Of a DNA stretch of 64,000 bases, positions 9,894-18,150 are shown piece after piece. The position numbers and the translations under genes are program-made. Source of the stretch: Nonomuraea sp. PA05. Its GTDB lineage: Bacteria > Actinomycetota > Actinomycetes > Streptosporangiales > Streptosporangiaceae. The notes under the pieces are model-generated. The model did no database searches and was not told where the DNA came from. It worked only from the letters and a program-made list of their open reading frames with translations. The stretch's first letter is position 1. Each line of letters begins with the position of its first letter. The stretch is from the NCBI RefSeq assembly GCF_008086045.1, contig NZ_VSEY01000042.1:60129-124128 (forward strand), given 5' to 3'.

Positions 9894-11486
9894 TCAGATG
9901 CTCGGCCGCGTCGACTCCGCGTGGTGGGTCATGGCGTCGATGCGGTCCATCACCTCGGTGACGCGCACGCTCGCGGGCCGGTGCGGGCGGCGCCGCTGCC
10001 ACGGGCGCGGCCCGTTCGCCGGCCGGTACTCGACGCCGAGCGCGTCCAGCCGCCCCAGGTGCTCGGCCAGGCGCCCGTCGAAGCCGGCCGAGGTCTCGCC
10101 CGCCCAGGCCACCTCGGCCAGCGCGCAGGCGCGCGGCCACAGCCGGTAGTCCACCGTGCGGGCGTCGGGCACGCGCTCCGTCCAGAGCTGCGCCTGCACC
10201 CCCAGGACGTGGTCCCGCTCCTCCTGCGACCACCCGGCGGGCGCGGGCGAGAACGCCGCCACGTCCGCGACCGAGATCGCGTCACCGATGGCCATCGGCT
10301 CGTCGGGGGAGGAGGCCTCGGCGTAGTCGAAGTACAGCGGGAACACCGGCGTCGCCACCACGTCGTGGCCCGCGGCGGCTGCCCGGCGGCCCACGTTCAT
10401 GCCGCGCCAGGGCATGACGATCGTGTCCTGCCGCAGCCCGCCGCTGACGAACGCCTCGTCCCACACCACGGCCCGCGCGCCCCGCTCGGCCAGCGCGTCC
10501 GCCAGCCGCCGCAGGAACCACGCCTGGAGGTCGTTGACGCTCTCCAGCCCGAGCGACTCGCGGTAGGCGTTGATCTCCGCCGACGCCGTCCAGTGGTCGA
10601 GCACGACCTCGTCGCCGCCGATGTGCACGTACGGGGTCTCGCCCAGCGCACCGAGCAGCTCGTCGAAGATCGTGGTGAGGAACTCCACGGTCGGCGGCAG
10701 CGGCGACAGGATCGCGGGCGAGATGCCCCAGCGGTCGAGCACGTCGTAGCGCTCCCCGGTGGCGCCGAACTCGGGGTAGGCCGCCAGGATCGCCGACGCG
10801 TGCCCCGGCACGTCGATCTCGGGCACGACGGTGACGCACCGCGAGCGGGCGTAGGCGCCCAGCTCGGCCAGGTCGTCGAGCGTGTAGTAGCCGCCGTGCG
10901 GCAGGTCGTCGTAGGTGTCCGGCTCGCGGTGGTGGTTGGTCGCCGTGCGCGGCCGGTGCGAGGAGACCTCGTGCAGCAGCGGGTACGCCCGGCTCTCCAC
11001 CCGCCAGCCCTGGTCGTCCACCAGGTGCAGGTGCAGCCGGTTCAGCTTGTGCGCGGCCATCAGGTCGATCAGCCGCATGACCTCCCGCTTGGGGAAGAAG
11101 TGCCGCGCCACGTCGAGGTGCAGGCCCCGCCAGGAGAAACGCGGCTCGTCCTCGATCCGCACGCCGGGCACGGGCCACGACCCGCCGCCGGAGAAGCGGT
11201 AGGAGGCGTCGGGCAGCAACTGGTGCAGCGACTGCGCCGCGTAGAACGCGCCGGCCCGGCCGCCCGCCGCGATCTCCACGCCGCGGGAGCCGACCGTCAG
11301 CCGGTAGGCCTCCTCGCCGAGCCCGGGGTCCCGCCGCACGTCGATCTCGCCGGTGTCGCCGGGCAGCGGGTCGAGCCGGGCCAGGGCCGTGCGCACGGCG
11401 TCCACCAGATCGCCGGACACCGTCGCGCCCGAGGTCAGCACATAGGAGGAGGAAAGATCACGAAGCAGTCGCGGGCGAGGAATCAT
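9894..11486 (-). CDS. Beta-N-acetylhexosaminidase, GH20
   Basis: The 530-residue enzyme has the GH20 N-terminal alpha/beta domain to about residue 110, then the TIM barrel. The barrel has FSWRGLHLDVARHFF, the substrate-assisted catalytic pair Asp292-Glu293 in HIGGDEVV, and later WDEAF and aromatic segments lining the -1 site. It removes terminal GlcNAc or GalNAc from chitooligosaccharides or peptidoglycan fragments. No signal peptide is visible, so it acts in the cytoplasm. It is translationally coupled (ATGA overlap) to the upstream lipoprotein amidase, which points to turnover or recycling of cell-wall muropeptides. Confidence 0.92.
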   Translation of the reverse strand: MIPRPRLLRDLSSSYVLTSGATVSGDLVDAVRTALARLDPLPGDTGEIDVRRDPGLGEEAYRLTVGSRGVEIAAGGRAGAFYAAQSLHQLLPDASYRFSGGGSWPVPGVRIEDEPRFSWRGLHLDVARHFFPKREVMRLIDLMAAHKLNRLHLHLVDDQGWRVESRAYPLLHEVSSHRPRTATNHHREPDTYDDLPHGGYYTLDDLAELGAYARSRCVTVVPEIDVPGHASAILAAYPEFGATGERYDVLDRWGISPAILSPLPPTVEFLTTIFDELLGALGETPYVHIGGDEVVLDHWTASAEINAYRESLGLESVNDLQAWFLRRLADALAERGARAVVWDEAFVSGGLRQDTIVMPWRGMNVGRRAAAAGHDVVATPVFPLYFDYAEASSPDEPMAIGDAISVADVAAFSPAPAGWSQEERDHVLGVQAQLWTERVPDARTVDYRLWPRACALAEVAWAGETSAGFDGRLAEHLGRLDALGVEYRPANGPRPWQRRRPHRPASVRVTEVMDRIDAMTHHAESTRPSI

Positions 11487-12313
11487 GCTTCGAGATAGTG
11501 CTGCAATCCGTTCGCGAGCGCCAGGGCGATCTTCTGCCGGAACTTCGGGTCCTGGAACTTGGCCGCCTCGCCAGGGTTGCGCATGTTGCCGCTCTCGAAC
11601 AGGACCTTCGGCACCGTGGAGAGGTTGAGCCCGCCGATGTCACTGCGGTAGTCGAGCGCGTTCTTGCCGATGTAGTTGGAGTAGGGGATCCCCGTGCCCT
11701 TCCGGTACGCGTCCCGCACGGCGATGCCCAGCTTGCTGGAGGCGCCCACGACCTTGTCCACCGGCCCGTTGATCTTCTTGGGCAGGATGACGTGGAAGCC
11801 GCGATGATTGACGTTGTCCGAGCCGTCGGCGTGCACGGAGATCGCGGCGTCCGCCTTGGCCTTGTTGCCGATGGCGGCCCGCTCGGTGATGCAGGGCCCC
11901 ACACCGTTGTTGCTGGTCCTGGTGAGCTTCACGGTGGCGCCACGGCTTTCGAGGATCTTGGTCATCCTCTTGGACACGTCCCAGGTGAAGGCCGCTTCGC
12001 TGTATCCGCTGTTCGTGGCGGTGCCGGTGGTGTCGCACTCTTTCCACTTGGTCAGCACGTTGACCTTGCGGTTGATCTCAGCGGGGTGGCGGTAGTTCGC
12101 GCCGTTGTGTCCCGGGTCGATGACGATGACCTTGCCGTCCAGCGGCTTGGCCTCCGGAGGCGCCTGCTTGGCGGTCGCCGAGGAGGGGGAGGCCTGCGCG
12201 GCCGTGGTCGCGGGGGCGGCCTGACCTGCCGCGGCGCCACCGGATCCGGTGCCGCCACACGCGGAGGCGATCAGGCCGCAAACGGCGAGGACTGAGGCTG
12301 GTAGAGCACGCAT
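11483..12313 (-). CDS. N-acetylmuramoyl-L-alanine amidase, Amidase_3 lipoprotein
   Basis: The 276-residue protein starts at ATG 12313. Its N-terminal signal MRALPASVLAVCGLIASACGG carries a lipobox ending in ASAC, so it should be lipid-anchored at the outer face of the membrane. A Thr/Ala/Pro-rich linker leads to the zinc amidase domain with VIVIDPGHNG (zinc His), the SISVHADGS-like AAISVHADG (zinc His) and the terminal catalytic segment VLFESGNMRN with Glu. It cleaves the bond between muramic acid and L-Ala. It precedes and overlaps the GH20 gene by 4 nt, forming a cell-wall hydrolase operon. Confidence 0.9.
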   Translation of the reverse strand: MRALPASVLAVCGLIASACGGTGSGGAAAGQAAPATTAAQASPSSATAKQAPPEAKPLDGKVIVIDPGHNGANYRHPAEINRKVNVLTKWKECDTTGTATNSGYSEAAFTWDVSKRMTKILESRGATVKLTRTSNNGVGPCITERAAIGNKAKADAAISVHADGSDNVNHRGFHVILPKKINGPVDKVVGASSKLGIAVRDAYRKGTGIPYSNYIGKNALDYRSDIGGLNLSTVPKVLFESGNMRNPGEAAKFQDPKFRQKIALALANGLQHYLEA

Positions 12314-12385
12314 GCCGTCCAACTTACGGCAGTGTGGGAGCTCAAGCCCGTCTTATGCCAAGCGCGGCGAGCCATCGGGACGCGT

Positions 12386-12634
12386 TCACCAGACGCGCTC
12401 GCCGACCTCCTGCCGTTCGAGCAGGGCGGCCAGCTCCCGCGCGTCCTCGGCGTCGAGCCCGAGGACGACGCGGGGGCGGCCCCACGGATGATCGAGCGAG
12501 TGGGCGACGTAGCTGGCGACAGACTCGGCGCCACCGTCGGTGCCCCGTCCCCTGCCCGCCCGCCACTGTCCCCAGGCGCGTTCGAGCTCGGCCGCCGCGC
12601 GCTGGGCACAGGACACCAGTTCCGGATCACGCAT
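12386..12634 (-). CDS. Small conserved-looking protein of unknown function
   Basis: The 82-residue product begins MRDPELVSCAQRAAAELERAW and ends DAEDARELAALLERQEVGERVW. A good RBS (GGGGGA) lies 6 nt before ATG 12634. The sequence is acidic and largely helical, with a Pro-rich DHPWGRPRVVLGLDAEDA segment. No domain is recognised. A 10-bp inverted repeat 23 bp upstream of the start may control it. Reading frame and RBS support it as real, but no homology can be claimed. Confidence 0.5.
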   Translation of the reverse strand: MRDPELVSCAQRAAAELERAWGQWRAGRGRGTDGGAESVASYVAHSLDHPWGRPRVVLGLDAEDARELAALLERQEVGERVW

Positions 12635-12656
12635 GACTGTTCCCCCGGATCAGACC

Positions 12657-12679
12657 GTGGCCGGATTGGATCCGGCCAC
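12657..12679. promoter_or_regulatory. Inverted repeat upstream of the 82-residue gene
   Basis: GTGGCCGGAT and its exact complement are separated by TGG. On the minus strand TAAATG, a plausible -10, lies just upstream, so the dyad would cover the transcription start. It could be an operator or a 5' RNA hairpin. Confidence 0.35.
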
Positions 12680-12706
12680 ATTTAGCATGACCCTGCCGAG
12701 TTAACC

Positions 12707-12732
12707 GCCGTGTGGCCGCGCCGCCACACGGC
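12707..12732 (-). terminator. Terminator-like hairpin downstream of the LacI gene
   Basis: A perfect 10-bp stem (GCCGTGTGGC / GCCACACGGC) has a 6-nt loop and lies 22 bp past the LacI stop codon. It lacks a U-run (GGTTAAC follows on the minus strand). Confidence 0.5.
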
Positions 12733-12754
12733 TTGACCCAGCCTTGGCACATCC

Positions 12755-13804
12755 TTAGGCAGGTCCCGTGCTCCGTCGCACGATCAGCTCGGGGCGGACC
12801 TCCCGCATGCGCGCGACCTTGGCGGGATCCCCGATCCGGTCGCTCAGCAGCGCGGCCGCCGACCTGCCCATGCTGCGGCGGGCCTGGTCGACAGAGGTCA
12901 GCGAGATGTGAGTGGAGGCCGACAGGTGCGTGTTGTCGTAGCCGACCACAGAAAGGTCCTCGGGCACGCGCAGGCCCAGCTCGCTCGCGGCGGAGAGCAC
13001 GCCGAGCGCGACCACGTCATTGGCGGCGAAGATCGCCGTGGGCCTGGGGTCGCGGGTGAGCAGCGCCGTCGCCGCCTCCCTGCCGCCCTCTTCTGTCGAG
13101 TCGGCTGCCTCGACCATGATGTACGGCGCCAGCGAGTGCCTGCGCATCGCCACGAGATAACCCTCGCAGCGCGACGATCGCCGGCCCTCGATGTGCGCGA
13201 TTCTCTTGTGGCCGAGCTCGACCAGGTGGTCGATGGCCAGGCGGGCGCCGAGCTGGTCGTCGTCGACCACGATGTCGACGCCGTCGAGCTCGATGTCACG
13301 TTCCCCCACGACGACCGTGGGCGTGTACGCGGTGGCCTCGATCAGCGTCTCGCTGGTCGGCGGGATGCCGAGCAGGACCAGCCCGTCGACCCGCAGTTCG
13401 AGGAAGGCCTCCACGGCCTCGTCCTCGAACGCCGGGTCCCACTGGCTGTTCCCGATCAGCATGCGCAGCCCGTCGCCGTGCAGGCTCTCCTGCAAACCGT
13501 CGAGGAATTCCGCGTAGAACGGGTTGTGCAGGTCGGCGACGAGTGCCCCGACCAGGTGGGTGCGGCCTTCGACCAGGCTCCGCGCGACCGCGTTCGGCCG
13601 GTAGCCGAGCTCGCGGGCGGCCTGCAGCACGGCCTGGCGCCGGTGCTCGCTCACGTGCGGGGATCCGCGCAGCACGAGTGAGACCAGCGATTTCGACACG
13701 CCGGCTCGTTCGGCGACGTTACGGATGGTGGGTCTGGGCCGAGGCAGTGCGTCTACCTCTCTTAGCTCAGCGATGGTTGAAGTGTTGACGGGCGGTCCTG
13801 ACAT
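12755..13804 (-). CDS. LacI-family transcriptional regulator
   Basis: The 349-residue regulator has an N-terminal helix-turn-helix at about residues 27-75 (TIRNVAERAGVSKSLVSLVL, then GYRPNAVARSL as hinge) and a periplasmic-binding-protein-like ligand domain (VGALVADLHNPFY, IDHLVELGHKRIAHIEG, TAIFAANDVVALGVL, DLSVVGYDN). Such proteins repress sugar-utilisation genes and release on binding the inducer sugar. ATG 13804 follows the strong RBS GGGGGAG; upstream in-frame codons lack one. It is divergent from a TetR gene, and the palindrome TGGAAGCTTCCA at 13922-13933 is a likely autoregulatory operator. No sugar gene is adjacent. Confidence 0.92.
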   Translation of the reverse strand: MSGPPVNTSTIAELREVDALPRPRPTIRNVAERAGVSKSLVSLVLRGSPHVSEHRRQAVLQAARELGYRPNAVARSLVEGRTHLVGALVADLHNPFYAEFLDGLQESLHGDGLRMLIGNSQWDPAFEDEAVEAFLELRVDGLVLLGIPPTSETLIEATAYTPTVVVGERDIELDGVDIVVDDDQLGARLAIDHLVELGHKRIAHIEGRRSSRCEGYLVAMRRHSLAPYIMVEAADSTEEGGREAATALLTRDPRPTAIFAANDVVALGVLSAASELGLRVPEDLSVVGYDNTHLSASTHISLTSVDQARRSMGRSAAALLSDRIGDPAKVARMREVRPELIVRRSTGPA

Positions 13805-13921
13805 GTGTCTCCCCCGCGATGCGGATATGGGCACCTGTCTGACCAAACGATCGAGTTCGCCGCAGGGTACGGCTTTCGTTACGGATTGGCTCAACCTCAG
13901 TGGCGACAGCCGGATATTGAC

Positions 13922-13933
13922 TGGAAGCTTCCA
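13922..13933. promoter_or_regulatory. Probable LacI-type operator TGGAAGCTTCCA
   Basis: A perfect 12-bp palindrome sits in the 167-bp gap between the divergent LacI and TetR genes. TGAC and GTCA flank it as a further imperfect dyad. Size, symmetry and position fit a LacI-family operator; binding is inferred. Confidence 0.5.
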
Positions 13934-13971
13934 CGTCAGCTATTGGGCGGGGCGTCGGATACCGTACAGAT

Positions 13972-14622
13972 GTGACACCCGGGAAGTCAGCCGAGACGGC
14001 ACGTCCGGCGCGGCGCAGGCTCAGCGTGGACCGGCGCAGGGAAGAGCTCATGGCGGCGGCGCTGGAGCTGTTCAGCACCCGTGACGCGGAGGACGTCTCG
14101 ATCGACGACGTGGCGTCCGCGGCAGGGGCTTCGCGGGCCCTGGTCTACCACTACTTCGGCGGCAAGCAGGAGCTCTACGTGGCCGCGCTGAGAAGCGCGG
14201 CGGAGCAACTGGAGTCCCGGCTGCGGCCCCAGGGGGGCGGCAGGCCGCTCGACGAGCTGGCCTCGGGTCTTGAGCGCTACTTCGACTTCGTCGAGGAGCA
14301 CGCGGCGGGCTTCGCGGCGCTGCTGCGGGGCGGCCCGGCCAACAGGACCGGCGAGGTCGGCGAGATCGTCGACGGGGTGCGCAGGCGGCTGTTCCGCCTG
14401 ATCCAGAAGCAGATGGGCGTCGAGGAGCCGAGCCCTGTGCTGCGCACGACCCTGCGGTCGTGGATCGCCTCCGTGGAGACGGCCGGCCTCGACTGGCTGG
14501 AGCACCGCGACCTCGAACGGCCGATGCTGGAGAAACTGCTCGTGGAGCACATGGCCGCGCTGCTCGGGGTGGCCGCCGCCCATGACGGCGAGGTCGCCAG
14601 GCTGCTGGAGCGGCTGGCGTGA
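13972..14622 (+). CDS. TetR-family transcriptional regulator
   Basis: The 216-residue protein has a basic N-terminal tail, then the TetR helix-turn-helix at residues about 22-70 (ELMAAALELFSTRDAEDVSIDDVASAAGASRALVYHYF, split between helices). An all-helical ligand or dimerisation domain follows, ending in LLVEHMAALLGVAAAHDGEVARLLERLA. The GTG start has no evident Shine-Dalgarno sequence and follows TACAGA, so the transcript may be leaderless. It is divergent from the LacI gene. No adjacent target gene suggests its ligand. Confidence 0.88.
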   Translation: MTPGKSAETARPARRRLSVDRRREELMAAALELFSTRDAEDVSIDDVASAAGASRALVYHYFGGKQELYVAALRSAAEQLESRLRPQGGGRPLDELASGLERYFDFVEEHAAGFAALLRGGPANRTGEVGEIVDGVRRRLFRLIQKQMGVEEPSPVLRTTLRSWIASVETAGLDWLEHRDLERPMLEKLLVEHMAALLGVAAAHDGEVARLLERLA

Positions 14623-14773
14623 CAGATGCCGGTCCGGGGTGACTGGGTTCGGTTCCGGGCGGCAGGGAAGTGTGGCGCCGGCGCGGACGACGCCAACCTC
14701 CCCATCTTCACAGCGGTGGACCCTGCCAAGCGGCGGCCTGGCCCACCCCTATTCAAACCCCCCTGAGGTCCAG

Positions 14774-14977
14774 CTACTCGGAGCGCTGCTGCGGAATCCC
14801 CGCGAGCAGTGCGCGAACCTCGGTCTCCCGGTAACGCCGATGACCGCCGAGGGTACGAATCGACGTCAACTTGCCCGCCTTGGCCCACCGCGTAACGGTC
14901 TTGGGGTCGACCCTGAACATGGTCGCGACCTCAGCGGGCGTGAGCAGTGGCTCGGCCTCGGGTGTACGAGCTGACAT
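14774..14977 (-). CDS. bldC: BldC, MerR-type developmental regulator
   Basis: The 67-residue protein consists almost entirely of a winged helix-turn-helix of the MerR type (LLTPAEVATMFRVDPKTVTRWAKAGKLTSIRTLGGHRRYRE, with helices at about residues 12-55). It has no effector-binding coiled coil. Length and sequence match BldC, which in Streptomyces binds DNA direct repeats and holds back sporulation until vegetative growth is complete. The RBS GGAGGAGAGG precedes the ATG. Gene order with the hypothetical gene at 15.3-16.2 kb, the amino-acid dehydrogenase and DUF3073 matches the Streptomyces bldC locus, which supports orthology. Confidence 0.93.
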   Translation of the reverse strand: MSARTPEAEPLLTPAEVATMFRVDPKTVTRWAKAGKLTSIRTLGGHRRYRETEVRALLAGIPQQRSE

Positions 14978-15299
14978 TTGTGCGGCCTCTCCTCCGTGTG
15001 GACCGGCGTAGCGATCCTGTGACTGCCTTTGCGCGTGTCACGGATGTCCCCCTATGGCGCAGAGCGTGCGGCTTTTCTGAGCCATATGCGGCATCACCCG
15101 ATGTGACCATACCGCCACGCAGAGCGATTGGCGAGCCCTTCTTTGACCCAACTGCCCGCCCCCGTGGCCATGTCACGCTCGGTGATTCTAGCGACACGGT
15201 TCGTGGTATCGCAGTGAAAACGGCAAACTACTCAGTTCGCAGAAGAGAGCAGCCGCGAGACGTGACCTACTCATGCAGGTCAGACGGCCGTATTGGGGC
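14978..15299. other. Intergenic region upstream of bldC
   Basis: These 322 bp lie between the 3' end of the hypothetical gene and bldC. Apart from the bldC RBS (14986-14997) I see no ORF with a convincing start and no strong hairpin. It is a plausible site for bldC promoters; I cannot assign a -10/-35 with confidence. Confidence 0.5.
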
Positions 15300-16163
15300 T
15301 CAGTTGGCAGATTCCAGCAGTTGCATTGACTTCCACCGCAGGATGACCCTCTGGTACATGGCGTAGGCAAGTTCTTCTTGACCCGTGTCCAGGCCCGTCA
15401 GAGCCGCCGAGAGCTCCGCCACGGACTGGTCGGCCTGCAACGCGTCGTCGTCCATGAGGTGGACGAGGCCGCCGTAGTCGAGCTCCACCAGCGAGTGGGG
15501 GTGGAACTCCTCCAGCCACCTGGCGACGTCCTCCACGTCGAAGTTGGCCGCGACGTCGCCCAGATGCCTGCGCAGCACGCTCAGCGCCCGCGCCGTCCGC
15601 CTCCTGGCCTGGGCCATGGAGGTGACGTAGATCAGGTTACGCCCCGTAGTGGTGGTCACGTCCTGTCCCGGGTTGGCGGAGCCGAGCACCAGCCAGCGCT
15701 CGTTCCCATCAAACGGCACGAACCACGATGGCGGCACATGCCACGCCGTGGTGCGGATGTGCGTGCGCAACGCGTCCGAACCGGCCTGCCGCTTGTAACG
15801 GTCGAAGTCGTCGGCCGTCTGCTCGGCGATCGTCTTCGGGACGAGATGGTCCATCAGTTTCACCGGGGTGGTGCCACGCAGCCGTGAGAACGCCAACCAC
15901 GAGCGCAAACGGGTTTGCCAAGGGCAGACATAGAGCCGGTCCTCAACGCGCCGTAGGTAGGCGTTGGGGCTCTCCTGCGCGGGAACGGGTTGAGGGGGCA
16001 TGCCGAGCAGGCGCATGACGGACTCGCCGTGCTCCGCATTGAGCGCGTTCGCGCGCCGCGGGCGGTCACGTGAGTCGGCATAGTCGGCCCACACCTTGCG
16101 CTCGGGCTCGGCGAACGCGGTCAGTGGCTCATAGACACGGAGGTAGGCGGCATAGGGCAGCAC
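15300..16163 (-). CDS. Conserved actinobacterial protein of unknown function (bldC-vdh neighbour)
   Basis: The 287-residue protein starts MLPYAAYLRVYEPLTAF. It is soluble, with a Trp-rich central region (AWHVPPSWFVPFDGNERWLVLG) and a C-terminal acidic helical part (YGGLVHLMDDDALQADQSVAELSAAL is split by helices). No catalytic motif is recognised. It sits between bldC and the amino-acid dehydrogenase, where Streptomyces also has a hypothetical gene, so it is probably the conserved locus member. It is divergent from the dehydrogenase gene, with about 107 bp between starts. Confidence 0.75.
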   Translation of the reverse strand: MLPYAAYLRVYEPLTAFAEPERKVWADYADSRDRPRRANALNAEHGESVMRLLGMPPQPVPAQESPNAYLRRVEDRLYVCPWQTRLRSWLAFSRLRGTTPVKLMDHLVPKTIAEQTADDFDRYKRQAGSDALRTHIRTTAWHVPPSWFVPFDGNERWLVLGSANPGQDVTTTTGRNLIYVTSMAQARRRTARALSVLRRHLGDVAANFDVEDVARWLEEFHPHSLVELDYGGLVHLMDDDALQADQSVAELSAALTGLDTGQEELAYAMYQRVILRWKSMQLLESAN

Positions 16164-16270
16164 GGAGGCATCGTGTCACGAAGCGAACCTGCGTGCACCG
16201 TCGAGGCTTACTACTCTGTGAGGTGATCTCCGCCGCGACGGTGCGGCGGACCGGACAGGGAGTCACTACC

Positions 16271-17350
16271 GTGACCGACGTCTTCGGAGCGTCTCACAAA
16301 GACGTTCACGAGCAGGTCGTCTTCTGCGCCGACGAGCAGAGCGGCCTGCGTGCCATCATCGCCATCCACAACACGGCGCTGGGCCCCGCCCTGGGTGGCA
16401 CCAGGTTCTATCCCTACGACAGCGAGTCCGCGGCCCTGGCCGACGTGCTCAACCTGGCCAAGGGCATGGCGTACAAGAACGCCCTGGCCGGCCTCGACCT
16501 GGGCGGGGGCAAGGCCGTGATCATCGGCGACCCGGCCCGTGACAAGAGCGAGGCGCTGCTGCGCGCGTACGGCAGGTTCGTCGAGTCGCTCGGCGGCCGT
16601 TACATCACCGCCTGCGACGTGGGCACCTACAGCGAGGACATGGACGTCGTCGCCCGGGAGTCGCGCTTCGTCACCGGCCGCACGCTCGCCCACGGCGGGG
16701 CGGGCGACTCCTCGATCCTGACGGCGTTCGGCGTGTTCCAGGGCATGCGGGCCTCGGCCGAGCGGGTCTACGGCACGCCGTCCCTGCACGGCAGGCGGGT
16801 CGGCGTGGAGGGGGTCGGCAAGGTGGGGCACCGCCTGGTCGGGCTCCTGCGCGAGGACGGCGCCGAGGTGGTGATCTGCGACGTCGACCCCAAGGCCGTC
16901 GAGCGGGTTCGGGTGCGGCACCCGGAGGTCGACGTGGTGGCCGACGCGCGCGCCCTGATGGCCGCCGACATCGACGTGTTCGCCCCGTGCGCGCTCGGCG
17001 GCGCGCTCGACGACGACACGGTGGCTTCGCTGCGTGCGAAGATCGTCTGCGGCGCGGCCAACAACCAGCTCGCCCATCCCGGGGTGGAGAAGCAACTCGC
17101 CGAGCGGGGCATCCTGTACGCGCCCGACTACGTCGTCAACTCGGGCGGCGTGATCCAGGTCGCCGACGAGATCGGCGGCTTCGACATGGAACGCGCCAGG
17201 TCGAAGGCCACCCAGATCTACGACACGACTCTGAAGATCTTCCAAATCGCGGCCGATGAGGGCGTTCCGCCAGCGGTCGCAGCAGATAGGCTTGCCGAGC
17301 GCAGAATGTCGGAAGTCGGGCGTATTCGGGCCATTTGGCTAGGCCACTGA
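16271..17350 (+). CDS. vdh: Valine/leucine dehydrogenase (Glu/Leu/Phe/Val dehydrogenase family)
   Basis: The 359-residue enzyme deaminates branched-chain amino acids oxidatively with NAD. The N-terminal dimerisation and substrate domain carries the glycine-rich GPALGGTRFYPY, the catalytic Lys in KGMAYKNALAGLDLGGGKAVI and a conserved Asp in ITACDVGTYSEDM. The C-terminal Rossmann domain has VGVEGVGKVGHRLV and NNQLAHP. The GTG start follows a GGGAG RBS. Position beside bldC and DUF3073 matches vdh of Streptomyces. It would feed 2-oxoacids to a branched-chain dehydrogenase such as the complex at 45.8-49.3 kb. Confidence 0.9.
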   Translation: MTDVFGASHKDVHEQVVFCADEQSGLRAIIAIHNTALGPALGGTRFYPYDSESAALADVLNLAKGMAYKNALAGLDLGGGKAVIIGDPARDKSEALLRAYGRFVESLGGRYITACDVGTYSEDMDVVARESRFVTGRTLAHGGAGDSSILTAFGVFQGMRASAERVYGTPSLHGRRVGVEGVGKVGHRLVGLLREDGAEVVICDVDPKAVERVRVRHPEVDVVADARALMAADIDVFAPCALGGALDDDTVASLRAKIVCGAANNQLAHPGVEKQLAERGILYAPDYVVNSGGVIQVADEIGGFDMERARSKATQIYDTTLKIFQIAADEGVPPAVAADRLAERRMSEVGRIRAIWLGH

Positions 17351-17501
17351 CGCCCCGCGCCCATACGACGTACCGAGCTGGGCACAAAACAGGTACGGTA
17401 ATAGGCGAACGATAGGCTGACGCCCGTAGTCAGGCGGCGTCAGTGTGTGGTGCGTTAGCGACGAGGGGTCGGGGACGACCCCACACGAGGGGGTCGAGCC
17501 A

Positions 17502-17732
17502 ATGGGGCGCGGCCGAGCAAAGGCCAAGCAGGTCAAGGTTGCTCGCCAGCTGAAGTACAACAGCGGTGGCACGGATCTTGACCGTCTTCGCGACGAACTC
17601 GGGGTCGGAGACTCCAGCCGCAATGACGACGCCGACGACCTCAACGATGAGCTGGCGGATCGCTATGCCGATTACGCCGATGACTATGGCGCCGGAGACG
17701 ACGACGATGGCCGTACGTCCGGCCGTCGATAG
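17502..17732 (+). CDS. DUF3073 family protein
   Basis: The 76-residue protein begins MGRGRAKAKQVKVARQLKYN, followed by SGGTDLDRLRDELG, the hallmark of DUF3073, a small actinobacterial family of unknown function. The basic N-terminal half gives way to a very acidic Asp/Tyr-rich tail (DDADDLNDELADRYADYADD). The RBS GAGGGGG precedes the ATG. A strong terminator follows about 70 bp downstream. In Streptomyces the homologue lies between vdh and purM; here an accessory island separates it from purM. Confidence 0.9.
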   Translation: MGRGRAKAKQVKVARQLKYNSGGTDLDRLRDELGVGDSSRNDDADDLNDELADRYADYADDYGAGDDDDGRTSGRR

Positions 17733-17801
17733 CCGTTCTCCTGAGTGATGTGGCCGAGGGGCCCGGCGGCAGGTGCCGGGATCCTCGCTCACGTTCGTCG
17801 G

Positions 17802-17826
17802 GCCCCACGGGCAACCGTGGGGCTTT
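17802..17826 (+). terminator. Intrinsic terminator downstream of DUF3073
   Basis: GCCCCACGG-GCAA-CCGTGGGGC forms a perfect 9-bp stem with a tetraloop, followed by TTT. It is the clearest Rho-independent terminator in the window. Confidence 0.8.
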
Positions 17827-18150
17827 CGTCATGTTTCCGTCCGGGGAGAACTGCATGGCCTTCCATGGGGGGGGCGCTGCGCGCAAGGGATTCCAGACAG
17901 CGTCTCCCAAGGGGGGCAAGCCCCCCTTTCGAACCCCCCGACAAGCCTGCTCGCTGACGCTCGCCGTCGAGCCCGCGCGGGTCCTCGTCACACGACGGGA
18001 TGAAACCCGAGGGGATCGGGGGCTGGCCGTTGTCGTCCATGCCCGGCGACTCAAGGCTGTGTCGAGAGTTATCGCGCCATGACGCGGTTGCAGTAGCGCG
18101 AACCCAGATGGCTGGTCTCATAGGCTGTCTTCCTGCTCCATGCCATCCGT
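17827..18150. other. Intergenic region with GC hairpin and degenerate repeat
   Basis: This gap separates the DUF3073 terminator from the 3' end of the XRE gene. It holds a perfect hairpin at 17909-17928 (AAGGGGGG-CAAG-CCCCCCTT), usable as a terminator on either strand. It also has a segment (18001-18066) resembling 21549-21620. A minus-strand open frame crosses it, but that frame runs through both hairpins and is not credible coding sequence. Confidence 0.5.
18001..18066. repeat. Degenerate intergenic repeat, copy A
   Basis: TGAAACCC..GAG...GATCGG...GGGCTGGCCGTTG...ACTCAAGGC.GTGTCG is shared, in the same orientation, with 21549-21620. Differences and small indels leave about three quarters of positions identical by eye. 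The repeat marks the left edge of the accessory island. Confidence 0.4.

Noticed and set aside
12755..13804. LacI regulator as the controller of the hydrolase at 1-1017
   Set aside because: The dyads differ (TGGAAGCTTCCA versus TGAAACTTTCA) and the genes are 12 kb apart; no evidence links them.
17789..18118. Minus-strand frame after the XRE gene with a fair RBS
   Set aside because: It reads straight through two strong hairpins including the DUF3073 terminator and is low-complexity; treated as non-coding.
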